A program made the position numbers and the translations under genes. Of a DNA stretch of 64,000 bases, positions 8,187 to 17,630 are shown in pieces. The stretch is from Marinobacter sp. F3R11 (GTDB lineage Bacteria; Pseudomonadota; Gammaproteobacteria; Pseudomonadales; Oleiphilaceae), in contig NZ_QOCH01000010.1 in the NCBI RefSeq assembly GCF_003318275.1, positions 1 to 64,000 on the forward strand, written 5' to 3'. The number at the start of each line of letters is the position of its first letter. The stretch's first letter is position 1. A model generated the notes under the pieces. It did not search any database, was not told where the DNA came from, and was given only the letters and a program-made list of their open reading frames with translations.

Positions 8187-8831
8187 TTACTCCTTGCTTT
8201 CGCCTTCTTCGTCTTCGGCTTCGTCTTCAGCGTCGTCAGCTTTGATGCCTTTCGGCTTGCTGATAGACACAACAGCCTGGTCGTGTTCGTTGCCGTGTTG
8301 CAGGGCAGGAATACGAACGCCTTTCGGAAGTTTCAGGTCGCTCATGTGAACGATCTGATCCATTTCGACTTCGGCCATGTCGATTTCAATGTACTCGGGC
8401 AGATTCTGCGGCAGACACGCTACCTCAACCTCTGTCATCAGACGGAATGCAACGCCGCCAAGAGTCTTGATTGCCGGAGCTGTGTCTTCGTTCAACAGGT
8501 GCAGCGGAACGTGAACGAAGATTTCCTGATCTTTTTCAACGCGCTGGAAATCAGCGTGAGTCAGCAGCAGTTTGTACGGGTGCCGCTGAAGATCTTTCAG
8601 GATCACGCTCTCTTTCTTTCCATTCAGTTCAATGGTCAGAATGTGAGAGAAGAAGGCTTCGTTTTCCAGAGCTTTTTTCAGCTCATTGTGCCAGATGGAA
8701 ATCGGAGTAGCTTCTTTGCCGGCGCCATAGATAATGGCCGGGATTTTACGTTCTTCGCGACGCAGGCGGCGGCTCGCACCTCTCCCCTTGTCGTCACGAG
8801 GAAATGCTTCAATAACAAAGTCCTGAGACAT
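8187..8831 (-). CDS. rplY: 50S ribosomal protein bL25, long (CTC) form
   Basis: bL25 binds 5S rRNA. This 214-residue version is the long CTC form: an N-terminal L25 domain (about residues 1-95; RGKGASRRLRR-like basic start and IIYGAGKE) and a C-terminal beta domain ending in an acidic tail with many Glu and Asp. The start is ATG 8831 (MSQDFVIEA), eight bases after GAGG; an in-frame ATG seven codons upstream is less likely. It lies between prs and pth on the minus strand, preceded by two hairpins that separate it from prs. Confidence 0.96.
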   Translation of the reverse strand: MSQDFVIEAFPRDDKGRGASRRLRREERKIPAIIYGAGKEATPISIWHNELKKALENEAFFSHILTIELNGKKESVILKDLQRHPYKLLLTHADFQRVEKDQEIFVHVPLHLLNEDTAPAIKTLGGVAFRLMTEVEVACLPQNLPEYIEIDMAEVEMDQIVHMSDLKLPKGVRIPALQHGNEHDQAVVSISKPKGIKADDAEDEAEDEEGESKE

Positions 8832-8898
8832 GGTTTGTACCTCAATCGTCACCTGAACTGCCCGCGACCAGGCGTTGGGACAGGTGATGTTTTCGAAA

Positions 8899-8916
8899 AG
8901 CCGGATTTTTCCGGCT
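8899..8916 (-). terminator. Second hairpin upstream of rplY
   Basis: AGCCGG (8899-8904) and CCGGCT (8911-8916) form a six-pair stem around a six-base loop. Read on the minus strand it is followed by TTTTCG. It lies in the rplY leader just after the stronger prs terminator, so it could be a backup terminator or a leader structure. Confidence 0.4.
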
Positions 8917-8924
8917 GACTAAAA

Positions 8925-8954
8925 GAGTCGGGAGCCTGTTTAGGCTCCCGACTC
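8925..8954 (-). terminator. Rho-independent terminator of prs
   Basis: A perfect 13-pair stem (8925-8937 with 8942-8954) with a four-base loop. On the minus strand the stem is followed directly by TTTTAG. It sits about 60 bases after the prs stop and before rplY. Confidence 0.85.
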
Positions 8955-9017
8955 GGTAACTCTATTTATGACCGCTATAACAACCTGTTTTTCCGAGTAT
9001 TATGGCTGTTCGCCTAC

Positions 9018-9968
9018 TCAGATGTTCTCAAACAGGGCGCTGATGGACTCTTCGTTACTGACGCGACGAATAGATTCTGCAAGCAGTCCGGCCATACTGA
9101 GGGGGCGGATTCTATCACAGTTTTTGGCTTTGTCACTCAGTGGGATTGTGTCGCATACAACGAGTTCGTCCAGATCTGAATCTTGTATGTTTTCTATAGC
9201 AGGGCCCGAAAGGACAGGGTGAGTGATGTAAGCAACCACCCGGGATGCGCCACGCTCTTTGAGAGCGTTCGCTGCTTTACACAAGGTACCTGCGGTATCA
9301 ACGATATCGTCGACCAGAATGCAGGTCTTGTTCTCTACGTCACCAATGATGTGCATTACCTGAGAAACATTGGCTTTCGGGCGGCGCTTGTCGATGATGG
9401 CCAGGTCGGCGTCATCCAGTCGCTTGGCAACAGCACGGGCACGTACAACGCCGCCTACATCCGGAGATACAACTACAAAGTTTTCGAACCGCTGTCTTTC
9501 AATATCTTCAAGCAGAACGGGCGTAGCGTAGATGTTGTCTACCGGTACGTCGAAAAAGCCCTGAATCTGATCTGCGTGAAGGTCTACGGTAAGTACGCGG
9601 TCAACGCCGATACTGGAAATCATGTCGGCAACGACTTTTGCGCTGATGGCAACACGGCTTGAGCGCACCCGGCGATCCTGGCGAGCGTAGCCATAATAAG
9701 GAATGACTGCTGTGATGCGTGAAGCGGAAGCGCGGCGCAGAGCGTCGGCCATCACGATCAGTTCCATCAGGTTGTCATTGGTGGGGTAGCACGTAGGCTG
9801 GATGATAAATACATCGTGGCCACGGACATTTTCGTTGATTTCGACGGTGGTTTCGCCATCACTGAACCGGCCTACAGTGGCCTCTCCCATGGGGATGTGG
9901 AGTTTTTTAGCGATAGCGTGGGCAAGCTCTGGATTGGCATTGCCTGAGAAAATCATCAGTTTGGACAC
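9018..9968 (-). CDS. prs: Ribose-phosphate pyrophosphokinase (PRPP synthetase)
   Basis: Prs makes PRPP from ribose 5-phosphate and ATP for nucleotide, histidine, tryptophan and NAD synthesis. At 316 residues it is class I length. Visible features: SGNANPELA near the N-terminus, GRFSDGE, the ATP-site stretch YYGYARQDR, the Mg/ribose-phosphate region [11 protein letters not shown], the PRPP loop [11 protein letters not shown], and the C-terminal SVSxLF-like end. The start is GTG 9968 behind AGAAGGG; the longer open frame to 10118 runs through the tRNA-Gln gene and cannot be coding. It is downstream of tRNA-Gln and ispE. Confidence 0.97.
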   Translation of the reverse strand: MSKLMIFSGNANPELAHAIAKKLHIPMGEATVGRFSDGETTVEINENVRGHDVFIIQPTCYPTNDNLMELIVMADALRRASASRITAVIPYYGYARQDRRVRSSRVAISAKVVADMISSIGVDRVLTVDLHADQIQGFFDVPVDNIYATPVLLEDIERQRFENFVVVSPDVGGVVRARAVAKRLDDADLAIIDKRRPKANVSQVMHIIGDVENKTCILVDDIVDTAGTLCKAANALKERGASRVVAYITHPVLSGPAIENIQDSDLDELVVCDTIPLSDKAKNCDRIRPLSMAGLLAESIRRVSNEESISALFENI

Positions 9969-10020
9969 GATGGGACCCTTCTCATTTTCGGCGGTTGAGT
10001 CAGAAGAAGCGGGAGAAAGT

Positions 10021-10095
10021 TGGCTGGGGTGGCAGGATTCGAACCTGCGCATGACGGGATCAAAACCCGTTGCCTTACCACTTGGCGACACCCCA
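10021..10095 (-). tRNA. tRNA-Gln (anticodon TTG)
   Basis: On the minus strand the gene starts TGGGGTG and ends CACCCCA-G-CCA, a complete seven-pair acceptor stem with encoded CCA. The anticodon arm reads CGGGT-TTTTGAT-CCCG-like with anticodon TTG, and the T arm contains GGTTCGAATCC. It sits between ispE and prs, its usual place in these bacteria. Confidence 0.97.
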
Positions 10096-10114
10096 GTATC
10101 GTGCTCTTTTGGCA

Positions 10115-10978
10115 TCATTCCAGCTCTGTCAGCTTTTGGTGAAGAGGTGATACGTTCACCCCTTTAGCTACGAACCCGGTGATGCCGGAGGGTTTGCTTT
10201 CCCAGATAATCCGGGCTGCGGATTCTGTAGGGAAACGTCCAAATATGCAAGCCCCGGTTCCGGTTAATCTTGCAGGTCCGAATTTTGTGAGCCATTCCAG
10301 GCTCTGGTCGACTTCAGGATATAGTCTTCTGACTACATCTTCACAGTCGTTTCGGTACCGCGAGGAGTCTCCCTCAAAAGCGGGCGCTATTTTGATTCTC
10401 GGGCTGTTCCTTGTCAACCCTTGAGCTGAAAATATCTTCCCTGTGTTGATGTTACAGGCAGGTTTCAGCACCACAAACCAGTTTTCTGGAGGGAAGGCCG
10501 GGGTCAGCTTCTCCCCTATACCTTCGCCAAAAGCGGCATGGCCACGCACAAAGACGGGTACGTCTGCGCCGAGAGCCAGCCCTGTATGTGCCAGTTCGTC
10601 GAGATCGAGCCCGAGATTCCAGAGATGGTTCAGACCAAGTAACGTAGTAGCTGCGTTAGAGCTTCCGCCACCCAGTCCTCCACCCATCGGAAGACGCTTG
10701 GTGATGGATATGGTTACACCAGGGAGCTCGCCTGAAGCTTTTTCTATAAGGGCTTGTGCCGCCCTGATGATCAGATTGTCTTCGTTGGCCACCCCGTTCA
10801 GGGGCGTCTCTAGACGGATACCGGGCTGTTGAGGGGTCAGGCGTAGTGTTATGTCGTCGCCGTAGTCCAGGAACTGAAACAGGGTCTGCAGTTCGTGGTA
10901 ACCATCCGGGCGCCGGCCAACGATGTGCAGGAACAGGTTCAGTTTGGCGGGCGAGGGCAAGGTGATGACTGTTGTCAC
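10115..10978 (-). CDS. ispE: 4-diphosphocytidyl-2-C-methyl-D-erythritol kinase
   Basis: IspE phosphorylates CDP-ME in the MEP pathway to isoprenoids. The 287-residue protein is a GHMP kinase: [23 protein letters not shown] at the N-terminus with the substrate-binding Lys, the ATP-binding glycine loop [14 protein letters not shown] at about residues 92-105, and the C-terminal motif [13 protein letters not shown] 10978 overlaps the lolB stop by four bases, indicating translational coupling. The tRNA-Gln gene follows 20 bases after its stop. Confidence 0.96.
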   Translation of the reverse strand: MTTVITLPSPAKLNLFLHIVGRRPDGYHELQTLFQFLDYGDDITLRLTPQQPGIRLETPLNGVANEDNLIIRAAQALIEKASGELPGVTISITKRLPMGGGLGGGSSNAATTLLGLNHLWNLGLDLDELAHTGLALGADVPVFVRGHAAFGEGIGEKLTPAFPPENWFVVLKPACNINTGKIFSAQGLTRNSPRIKIAPAFEGDSSRYRNDCEDVVRRLYPEVDQSLEWLTKFGPARLTGTGACIFGRFPTESAARIIWESKPSGITGFVAKGVNVSPLHQKLTELE

Positions 10979-11613
10979 GGCTTAAGATCCTTCCAGCTGC
11001 TTACAACAACACGTACACGTTTGTCTTCTTTCAGCGCTGTAATCCGGGCGGGAAGGGCCGGAGTATCGCCTTGCAGTTCGTGCCAGCGGTCATAGCGGAT
11101 TTCCCATCCGGCCTGACGAATCATGGTCAGTTCTCCACGGTCATCAAACAATAGTCTGAAATCTCCATCCGGAGCGGGCAGGCCGCGTATCCACCAGGTC
11201 AGGCTTTCCAGCGGGAGCTGCCAGCCGGTTGCCGCTTCCATCAGTGCATCTGGGTCGCCAGACCGGTAAGTCTCGCCGTTCGATAGTGTCAGTTCTATGA
11301 ACCCCGGCACGCCTTTAAGGTTTGTGCTGCCCATCCCCAGAAAGGATGAGGACAAGGCGAGGTTGAAGGCTTCGCCTTCCTGTATCCAGTGATTAATGAT
11401 TGCGGTGCCGCTGTCAGAAGGCTGGCGTACAGCCAGCTTTCCGGAAAGCTGCCAGTGATCAAAACTGCTCAGCTTTGCTGACCGGTCCTGCCAGTCGACT
11501 GGTGGCTGATCTGTCATGCCCTCCGGCAGAGGTTCAAGCTGGATGGTGGTACAGGCGCTCAGGCCAGCGATCAGCAGCATGGTTACCCATACGCGAATGC
11601 TTGAGTGCATCAC
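10975..11613 (-). CDS. lolB: Outer-membrane lipoprotein receptor LolB
   Basis: LolB takes lipoproteins from the periplasmic carrier LolA and inserts them in the outer membrane. The 212-residue product is itself a lipoprotein: a signal peptide ending in the lipobox L-S-A-C with Cys21, and no Asp after the Cys, so it should go to the outer membrane. The mature part contains the LolB-type hydrophobic patch region ([19 protein letters not shown]), WWIRGLPAP and the final basic strand. It overlaps both the upstream TPR gene (four bases) and ispE (four bases). Confidence 0.94.
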   Translation of the reverse strand: MMHSSIRVWVTMLLIAGLSACTTIQLEPLPEGMTDQPPVDWQDRSAKLSSFDHWQLSGKLAVRQPSDSGTAIINHWIQEGEAFNLALSSSFLGMGSTNLKGVPGFIELTLSNGETYRSGDPDALMEAATGWQLPLESLTWWIRGLPAPDGDFRLLFDDRGELTMIRQAGWEIRYDRWHELQGDTPALPARITALKEDKRVRVVVSSWKDLKP

Positions 11614-13361
11614 TGGCCACCATTACCGGTCAGCCGTTCAATGGTTTCCCGCAACACACTGTGATCAGCGTCCTGTTCAAGCCCTTTCTTCCATATGATC
11701 CTGGCCTGCTCTTCGGCACCGCTCATCCACAAGGCTTCGCCATAGTGGGCAGCCACTTCCGGGTCAGGGTAGGTTGCCCATGCGCGGGACAGGTAATCCA
11801 GGGCGGGGCTTATCTGGCCCTCCTGGTACAGGACCCACCCCATACTGTCGAGGATGGCGGGATTCTCCGGGTCCAGTCTCAAAGCCTGCTCGATATAGCC
11901 TCGGGCTTCTCTCAGCCGGTCAGTGCGGATTGTGAGTATATATCCCAGTGCGTTCAGTGCTACTGCGTTCTCAGGGTCGTTTTCGACAATCTGTTTAAGA
12001 TCTTTTTCGGCATTTCCGGGTTGATCCAGAGAATCGAAAAGCATCGCCCGTGCATAACGGATCTGTAAGTTCTCCGGGTAGTCTTCAAGAGCGCTGGAGC
12101 CAACGTCCAGGGCTTCCTGCTCCAGGCCTTGATCGAGTAGCAGGTTGATCTCAAGCAGCCATAAACTTTCTGCCTGTTGGGGGTTTTCTCTGCGCAGGGA
12201 GCGGATGCCTTCTAATGCCTCTTCGAGTCTGCCTTCTGCAGCCAGCAAGGTGCTGGCCCGGGCGAGAGAGGGGAAGTAATAATTACCCTCTTTAACGCTC
12301 TGATAGTGGCCGATGGCCTGCTCTGTGTTGCCGGCTTCATCTTCAATTCTACCGAGGTAGTAGCTGGCTTCGCTGGTGTGGTGGCCCTGTTCTGTGAGTT
12401 TTGTTAACTCTTCTTTTGCGAGTTCGGGCTGTCCGTTTTCCAGGGCAACTAGTGCGTGAGAAAGGCGTAGCCCCGGATTGTCCGGATAGCGCGTTACCAG
12501 GCGTTTGAATTCGTCCTGAGCGGTCTGCAGTTCACCTTCGCTGATCAGCATTCGCCCGTAAAGTGTGCCCATCTGCCGGTTTTCCGGGAAGCGCCGGGTA
12601 TTTATCAGAAGGTGCTCCAGGGCTTCACCCTCTCTGTCGAGCTGGTATAGCAGGTCGCCCTTGAGAATGATGGCTGGCTGGAAATTGGGGTTCTGGGTTA
12701 ACAGCGGAGCGAGCCGGTCAAGGCCGGCCTGGGGGTTGCCTGTGATCTTCAGCAGCAGGGCGATGCTGTATTCCAGTTCCGGGGTGTCCGGGTGGCGGGT
12801 TGCCATTTCATCATATAATGCCAGTAATTCCTGTTGCTGTTCTGGCGGCAGGTTTCCGGCCATGGCTGCCAGGCTGTCGAAATCTGCGTCTCCGCCCTGG
12901 TCCATGATCTGCTCCATGTACCCCAGCGCTGCTTCAAGCTCGTTCCGTCTGACAGCCTGAATGGCTGAAACCCGAAGAGCCTGGAGGTTACCCGGATCGA
13001 CATCAAGCCATAACTCCGCCAGTTTTTGCTGGGCGTTGTCGCCATTTAGCGATTGGGCAATGCGCATGGCCCGCTCGATGACATTTTTATCCCGTGATTG
13101 CTGCGCAGCTCTGAGGTAATTAACCAGAGTTACGTCATACCGCCCACGCTGGGCTGCTATTTCTGCCGAAAGGAGCAGGAAAAGGGTTTCCGGCTCGAAA
13201 TCAGCGTATTCGATGGCGGTTTTGTTGTCCGTTTGCCCGGTGTTTTCCTGTTTGTTTGTGTCGTCGACGGTCGATGTGTCCCCCGAACCGGTTATACTGG
13301 CGCAACCTGCCAGTGAGAGGCCGAACAGGCAGATAACCAAAAACGGTGCGGATTTGTGCAT
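11610..13361 (-). CDS. Tetratricopeptide-repeat lipoprotein upstream of lolB
   Basis: A 583-residue TPR protein with a lipoprotein signal (LAGC, Cys20 from ATG 13361). Helical repeats fill about residues 60-580, with typical TPR patterns such as ALGYMEQIM, HPDTPELEYSIALLL, ILDSMGWVLYQEGQ and ALDYLSRAWATYPD. Homologues sit between hemA and lolB in many gammaproteobacteria, and a role in outer-membrane or lipoprotein processes has been suggested only by context. The start could be ATG 13361 (GGAAG close upstream), 13373 or 13391; the open frame to 13634 overlaps the hemA start and is unlikely. It ends four bases inside lolB. Confidence 0.85.
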   Translation of the reverse strand: MHKSAPFLVICLFGLSLAGCASITGSGDTSTVDDTNKQENTGQTDNKTAIEYADFEPETLFLLLSAEIAAQRGRYDVTLVNYLRAAQQSRDKNVIERAMRIAQSLNGDNAQQKLAELWLDVDPGNLQALRVSAIQAVRRNELEAALGYMEQIMDQGGDADFDSLAAMAGNLPPEQQQELLALYDEMATRHPDTPELEYSIALLLKITGNPQAGLDRLAPLLTQNPNFQPAIILKGDLLYQLDREGEALEHLLINTRRFPENRQMGTLYGRMLISEGELQTAQDEFKRLVTRYPDNPGLRLSHALVALENGQPELAKEELTKLTEQGHHTSEASYYLGRIEDEAGNTEQAIGHYQSVKEGNYYFPSLARASTLLAAEGRLEEALEGIRSLRRENPQQAESLWLLEINLLLDQGLEQEALDVGSSALEDYPENLQIRYARAMLFDSLDQPGNAEKDLKQIVENDPENAVALNALGYILTIRTDRLREARGYIEQALRLDPENPAILDSMGWVLYQEGQISPALDYLSRAWATYPDPEVAAHYGEALWMSGAEEQARIIWKKGLEQDADHSVLRETIERLTGNGGQ

Positions 13362-13608
13362 GCAACTTCCCATGATTTGTCGACTACGCATCTTGAATAA
13401 CCCGGATTCCCTCTTTTTTTGAGCTGAGTCGGGTTCCGGCAGCGGCCGGTTCCCTATAATGGCATAAGCTCCTGTTCTTGCCCAACCTGTCCGCACTTCC
13501 CGAAGCACCGGTGGTTTGGGGTGGCAGGTGAGGCCTTGGGTCGCTAAAATACCCGCATAATAGCGTTCGTTCACACCGCGTATCTGTATAGGATTGTATA
13601 ACCGAGAG

Positions 13609-14898
13609 ATGGCACTGCTAACGCTGGGAATCAATCATCGCACCGCTCCTGTCGAGTTACGGGAACGGGTTGCGTTTACGCCTGAGCGTATGTCAGAGGC
13701 GTTCGCAGAGTTGCGGGCGGCGTCTGGCGCCAGTGAAGCCGCCATTCTTTCGACGTGCAACCGCACAGAGCTGTATCTCGCCGGAGACGATGACTGCGCG
13801 CCTTTGGTGCTTCGCTGGCTGGCGGGTTTTCACGATCTGGATGCCGCCGAACTCGAAGAGGTACTTTATATACATCGCGATGCCGATGCTGTGCGCCATG
13901 TGATGCGCGTTGCAGCCGGCCTGGATTCAATGGTTCTGGGCGAACCACAGATTCTCGGGCAGTTAAAAGATGCCTATGCTCTGGCACGGGAACACGGCGG
14001 CAGCGGGTCGTTCCTGTCCCGTATGTTTGAACAGACCTTCTCCGTTGCCAAACGTGTCCGTACCCAAACCGCCATTGGTGAGAACCCGGTTTCCGTTGCC
14101 TATGCAGCTGTCAGCATGGCTAACCGTATTTTTGCTGACATGTCGCACAACAAGGCGTTGCTGATCGGCGCAGGCAAAACCATCGAACTGGTTGCTCGTC
14201 ATCTTGCGGATGCAGGCGTGAAGAACTTCATTGTTGCAAACCGCACGCTGGAAAGAGCTCAGGCGTTGGCAGAATCCAGAGGAGGGCAGGGCATTCTGCT
14301 TTCTGAGATTCCGGAATACCTGGCCGATGTTGATATTATTATTTCTTCTACCGCCAGCCCGCTGCCAATTCTTGGCAAAGGTGCGGTTGAGCGTTCCCTG
14401 AAAAAGCGCAAGCATCGGCCGTTTTTTATGGTGGATATTGCTGTGCCCCGGGATATTGAAGCAGAAGTGGCTTCCCTGGCGGACGTGTACCTTTATACCG
14501 TTGATGACTTGCGTCAGGTAATCGAAGAGAACATCCGCACCCGTGAGGGGGCTGCCCGTGAAGCGGAAAATCTCATAGCCGCGGGTGTGCAGGAGTTTTT
14601 AAGCCAGCTGCGCGCCCTGGATGCCGTTTCCACGCTGAAACAGTTCCGGCAACGAGCAGAAGTATTACGGGACATAGAAACCGAAAAAGCCCTGCGCGCC
14701 CTGCGCAATGGCGGAGACCCCGAGACAACCTTGCGCAGCCTTGCGCGGGGCCTCACAAACAAACTCCTGCACGAGCCCTCTATACAGGTTCGCAAGGCCA
14801 CCACCGAAGGGCGCACCGAGGTGACTGAATGGCTGAGAGAATTGCATCAGCTTGATGTGTTGGACGCAGACGCGACGACCACCCCGGAAAAAATATGA
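13609..14898 (+). CDS. hemA: Glutamyl-tRNA reductase
   Basis: HemA reduces glutamyl-tRNA(Glu) to glutamate 1-semialdehyde, the first committed step of C5 tetrapyrrole synthesis. The 429-residue protein has [13 protein letters not shown] at the N-terminus, the catalytic Cys50 in [16 protein letters not shown], the NADPH-binding domain with [16 protein letters not shown], and a C-terminal helical dimer domain. The start is ATG 13609; an upstream in-frame codon at 13594 is less likely. It diverges from the TPR lipoprotein gene and overlaps prfA by four bases, a conserved hemA-prfA-prmC operon. Confidence 0.97.
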   Translation: MALLTLGINHRTAPVELRERVAFTPERMSEAFAELRAASGASEAAILSTCNRTELYLAGDDDCAPLVLRWLAGFHDLDAAELEEVLYIHRDADAVRHVMRVAAGLDSMVLGEPQILGQLKDAYALAREHGGSGSFLSRMFEQTFSVAKRVRTQTAIGENPVSVAYAAVSMANRIFADMSHNKALLIGAGKTIELVARHLADAGVKNFIVANRTLERAQALAESRGGQGILLSEIPEYLADVDIIISSTASPLPILGKGAVERSLKKRKHRPFFMVDIAVPRDIEAEVASLADVYLYTVDDLRQVIEENIRTREGAAREAENLIAAGVQEFLSQLRALDAVSTLKQFRQRAEVLRDIETEKALRALRNGGDPETTLRSLARGLTNKLLHEPSIQVRKATTEGRTEVTEWLRELHQLDVLDADATTTPEKI

Positions 14899-15983
14899 AA
14901 CCATCAATACAGTCCCGCCTCGAGCAACTAATTGAACGCTACGAGGAGGTGAGTGCTTTGCTCAGCGATCCGGCAACCATCGCTCAACAGGATAAATTTC
15001 GGGAGCTGTCCCGGGAGTATTCCGAGATTGAGCCTGTGGTGCAGTGCTTCAAGTCGTGGAAACAATCGCTGGAGGATGTCAGCGAGGCAAAGGAGCTGGC
15101 CAAAGACGGCGATGCGGATATGCGCGAAATGGCCGCAGAAGAACTCGAAATTGCTGAGCAGAAAACCGAAGAGCTGGATGAAGAATTACAGCGGTTAATG
15201 CTGCCCAAAGATCCGAATGATAGCAAAAACGTGTTCCTGGAAGTTCGGGCTGGAACCGGTGGCGATGAGGCTGCCATTTTTGCCGGGGATCTGTTCCGGA
15301 TGTACAGCCGCTATGCCGAGCGCCGGCGCTGGCAGGTAGAAGTACTGAGCGAGAATGAAGGCGAGCACGGCGGGTACAAGGAAATTATTGCCCGGGTTGC
15401 TGGTGAAGGTGTTTATGGTGCGCTGAAATTCGAATCCGGTGCACATCGGGTACAAAGGGTTCCCGAAACAGAATCCCAGGGGCGTATTCACACATCTGCC
15501 TGTACAGTTGCAATTATGCCGGAGGCGGATGAAGCCGAGGCTATTGAGATCAACAAGGCAGATCTGCGCGTGGACACCTTCCGCTCATCTGGTGCGGGCG
15601 GTCAGCACGTTAACAAAACCGATTCCGCTATCCGCATTACACACTTGCCAACCGGTATTGTGGTGGAGTGCCAGGAAGAGCGCTCACAGCATAAAAACCG
15701 GGCCAAAGCGATGAGTTTTCTGGCCTCACGCTTGCAAAATGCGGAAACTGAGCGGCAGCAGAAATCCATGGCTGAAACCCGCAAAAGCCTGGTGGGCAGT
15801 GGCGATCGTTCTGAACGGATTCGCACATATAATTTCCCCCAGGGCCGCGTAACCGATCACCGGATTAATCTCACGCTGTATAAGCTTGATGAGGTGATTG
15901 CCGGCGACCTGGATTCCGTGGTCGTGCCTCTGCAGCAAGAGCACCAGGCGGAGCTTCTGGCCTCGCTGTCCGATGACGAGTAA
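14895..15983 (+). CDS. prfA: Peptide chain release factor 1
   Basis: RF1 recognises UAA and UAG and triggers peptide release. The 362-residue protein has the codon-recognition region [13 protein letters not shown] (the PxT-type tripeptide lies upstream of it as RVPETE) and the GGQ motif at residues 235-237 in [15 protein letters not shown], the Gln being the target of PrmC methylation. It overlaps hemA by four bases (ATGA) and prmC by 11 bases. Confidence 0.97.
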   Translation: MKPSIQSRLEQLIERYEEVSALLSDPATIAQQDKFRELSREYSEIEPVVQCFKSWKQSLEDVSEAKELAKDGDADMREMAAEELEIAEQKTEELDEELQRLMLPKDPNDSKNVFLEVRAGTGGDEAAIFAGDLFRMYSRYAERRRWQVEVLSENEGEHGGYKEIIARVAGEGVYGALKFESGAHRVQRVPETESQGRIHTSACTVAIMPEADEAEAIEINKADLRVDTFRSSGAGGQHVNKTDSAIRITHLPTGIVVECQEERSQHKNRAKAMSFLASRLQNAETERQQKSMAETRKSLVGSGDRSERIRTYNFPQGRVTDHRINLTLYKLDEVIAGDLDSVVVPLQQEHQAELLASLSDDE

Positions 15984-16839
15984 GTCTTTACTGACCTGCG
16001 AAGCCTTGCTGGATGATGCTATTCGCCAGATCGTCAGTGATTCTCCAAGGCTGGATGCAGAGCTGCTTCTTGCCCATGTGAGCGGTCTGAGCCGGACCAG
16101 CTTTCGGGCGTTTCCGGAACGGGAAGTGAGCTCAGCGCAGGCTGCGAAATTCAAGAATCTCGTGGCGCAGCGCGCGCAGGGAATGCCTGTAGCCTACCTG
16201 CTTGGTCATCAGGAATTCTGGTCACTTTCGCTTAAAGTACGAAACAGCACCCTGATTCCAAGACCTGATACCGAATGCCTGATAGAAGTGGCGCTGGAGC
16301 TATCCCTTCCAGATACCGCCCGGGTTCTCGATCTGGGAACCGGCACTGGTGCTATTGCTCTGGCACTGTCCAGCGAGCGGCCGGGCTGGAAGATCAGTGC
16401 CTGCGACCTGATGGAAGACGCCGTCGCGCTGGCCCGGGAAAATGCCAGCCGGTTAAAGTTGCCGGTGAAAATTTTCCAGAGCAGTTGGTTTGCAGGTTTG
16501 CCGGCTGACAGCTTTGATCTGATTGTCTCCAATCCCCCCTATGTGGCCTCAGACGACCATCACCTCGGTGAAGGCGACGTCCGTTTTGAGCCTGCCTCGG
16601 CGCTGGTATCCGGAGCTGACGGACTCGATGATATCCGCCTGATTGTGAATGAAGCCCCTGCATGGCTGAACCCTGAAGGCTGGCTGCTGCTGGAACACGG
16701 TTTTGATCAGGCCGGGGCTGTTCAGGGACTGCTGGTTGCCCGTGGGTTTGTTCATGTGAAAAGCTGTAAAGACTACGGCGGTAACGACCGCATGACACTA
16801 GGGCAATGGCCCGGAAAAGGAGCTCCCGATGCTCAGTGA
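15973..16839 (+). CDS. prmC: Release factor N5-glutamine methyltransferase
   Basis: PrmC methylates the GGQ glutamine of RF1 and RF2 using S-adenosylmethionine. At 288 residues it is full length. An N-terminal helical domain is followed by [23 protein letters not shown], the SAM-binding [13 protein letters not shown] and the NPPY active-site motif at residues 187-190. The start is ATG 15973 inside the last codons of prfA; the open frame from 15898 overlaps prfA too deeply to be real. Overlaps moeB by 11 bases. Confidence 0.95.
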   Translation: MTSKSLLTCEALLDDAIRQIVSDSPRLDAELLLAHVSGLSRTSFRAFPEREVSSAQAAKFKNLVAQRAQGMPVAYLLGHQEFWSLSLKVRNSTLIPRPDTECLIEVALELSLPDTARVLDLGTGTGAIALALSSERPGWKISACDLMEDAVALARENASRLKLPVKIFQSSWFAGLPADSFDLIVSNPPYVASDDHHLGEGDVRFEPASALVSGADGLDDIRLIVNEAPAWLNPEGWLLLEHGFDQAGAVQGLLVARGFVHVKSCKDYGGNDRMTLGQWPGKGAPDAQ

Positions 16840-17578
16840 TGACGAACTCCTGCGCTTCAGTCGCCAGATTCTGATGCCCCGTTTTGATATTGCCGGCCAG
16901 GAGGCATTGTTATCTGCCCGTGTACTGGTGATCGGTGCTGGTGGCCTGGGGTGCCCGGTTGCGCTTTATCTGGGTGCTGCGGGTGTTGGCCACTTAACCC
17001 TGGTCGATGATGATGTAATCGAACTGGCTAACCTGCAGCGCCAGATCGCGTTCGAAACCACTCAGATCGGCGAGTCCAAAGCAGAAGCTCTGGCTGCCCG
17101 GGTGCGCAGTATCAATCCGGCGGCGTCCGTAAATGTGGTAAACCGGCGCCTGGCACCGGATGATTTTGCCCATGAAGTAGCCGAAGCTACGCTGGTTCTG
17201 GACTGCTCGGACAACTTCAGCACCCGGTTTGCCCTGAATCGCGCCTGTGTGGCTGCCGGTGTTCCGCTGATCTCTGGTGCAGCTATCCGGGGTGAAGGTC
17301 AGCTCAGTGTTTATGACAGCCGGCTACCGGAATCCCCTTGTTACCACTGCCTCTATCCGGAGCAGGGCAATGAAGATCTGACCTGTTCCGAAGCCGGAGT
17401 GATTGCGCCGCTGGTTGGTATGATTGGTTCAGCTCAGGCTATGGAAGCGATTAAGGTGATCTCCGGGGTTGGTCGCCCGCTTGTGGGCCGATTGTTGATT
17501 CTGGATGCCTGGGAAATGCAGTGGCGCGAAATGAAGCTTTTGAAAGATCCTGACTGTCCTGTTTGTGGCTCGAAATAG
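16829..17578 (+). CDS. moeB: Molybdopterin-synthase adenylyltransferase (MoeB/HesA/ThiF family)
   Basis: An E1-like enzyme that adenylates the C-terminal glycine of a small sulfur carrier (MoaD, possibly ThiS). The 249-residue protein has the ATP-binding GAGGLGCP at about residues 36-43, the D-D-D-V-I-E-L-A-N-L-Q-R-Q stretch with the catalytic Arg, and two CxxC zinc pairs (CYHC near 171-174 and CPVC near the C-terminus). There is no rhodanese domain. It ends the hemA operon, overlapping prmC, and converges on the photolyase gene. MoeB and ThiF cannot be told apart with certainty from sequence alone; this locus is usually annotated moeB. Confidence 0.9.
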   Translation: MLSDDELLRFSRQILMPRFDIAGQEALLSARVLVIGAGGLGCPVALYLGAAGVGHLTLVDDDVIELANLQRQIAFETTQIGESKAEALAARVRSINPAASVNVVNRRLAPDDFAHEVAEATLVLDCSDNFSTRFALNRACVAAGVPLISGAAIRGEGQLSVYDSRLPESPCYHCLYPEQGNEDLTCSEAGVIAPLVGMIGSAQAMEAIKVISGVGRPLVGRLLILDAWEMQWREMKLLKDPDCPVCGSK

Positions 17579-17630
17579 TACGGGGCAGGCCGAAGCTGTT
17601 GCGGGCCGGGCTTCTACATTTTTCATCAGT

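Noticed and set aside
9969..10118. Longer N-terminus for Prs
   Set aside because: The extra 50 codons run through the tRNA-Gln gene, and the family N-terminus begins at GTG 9968.
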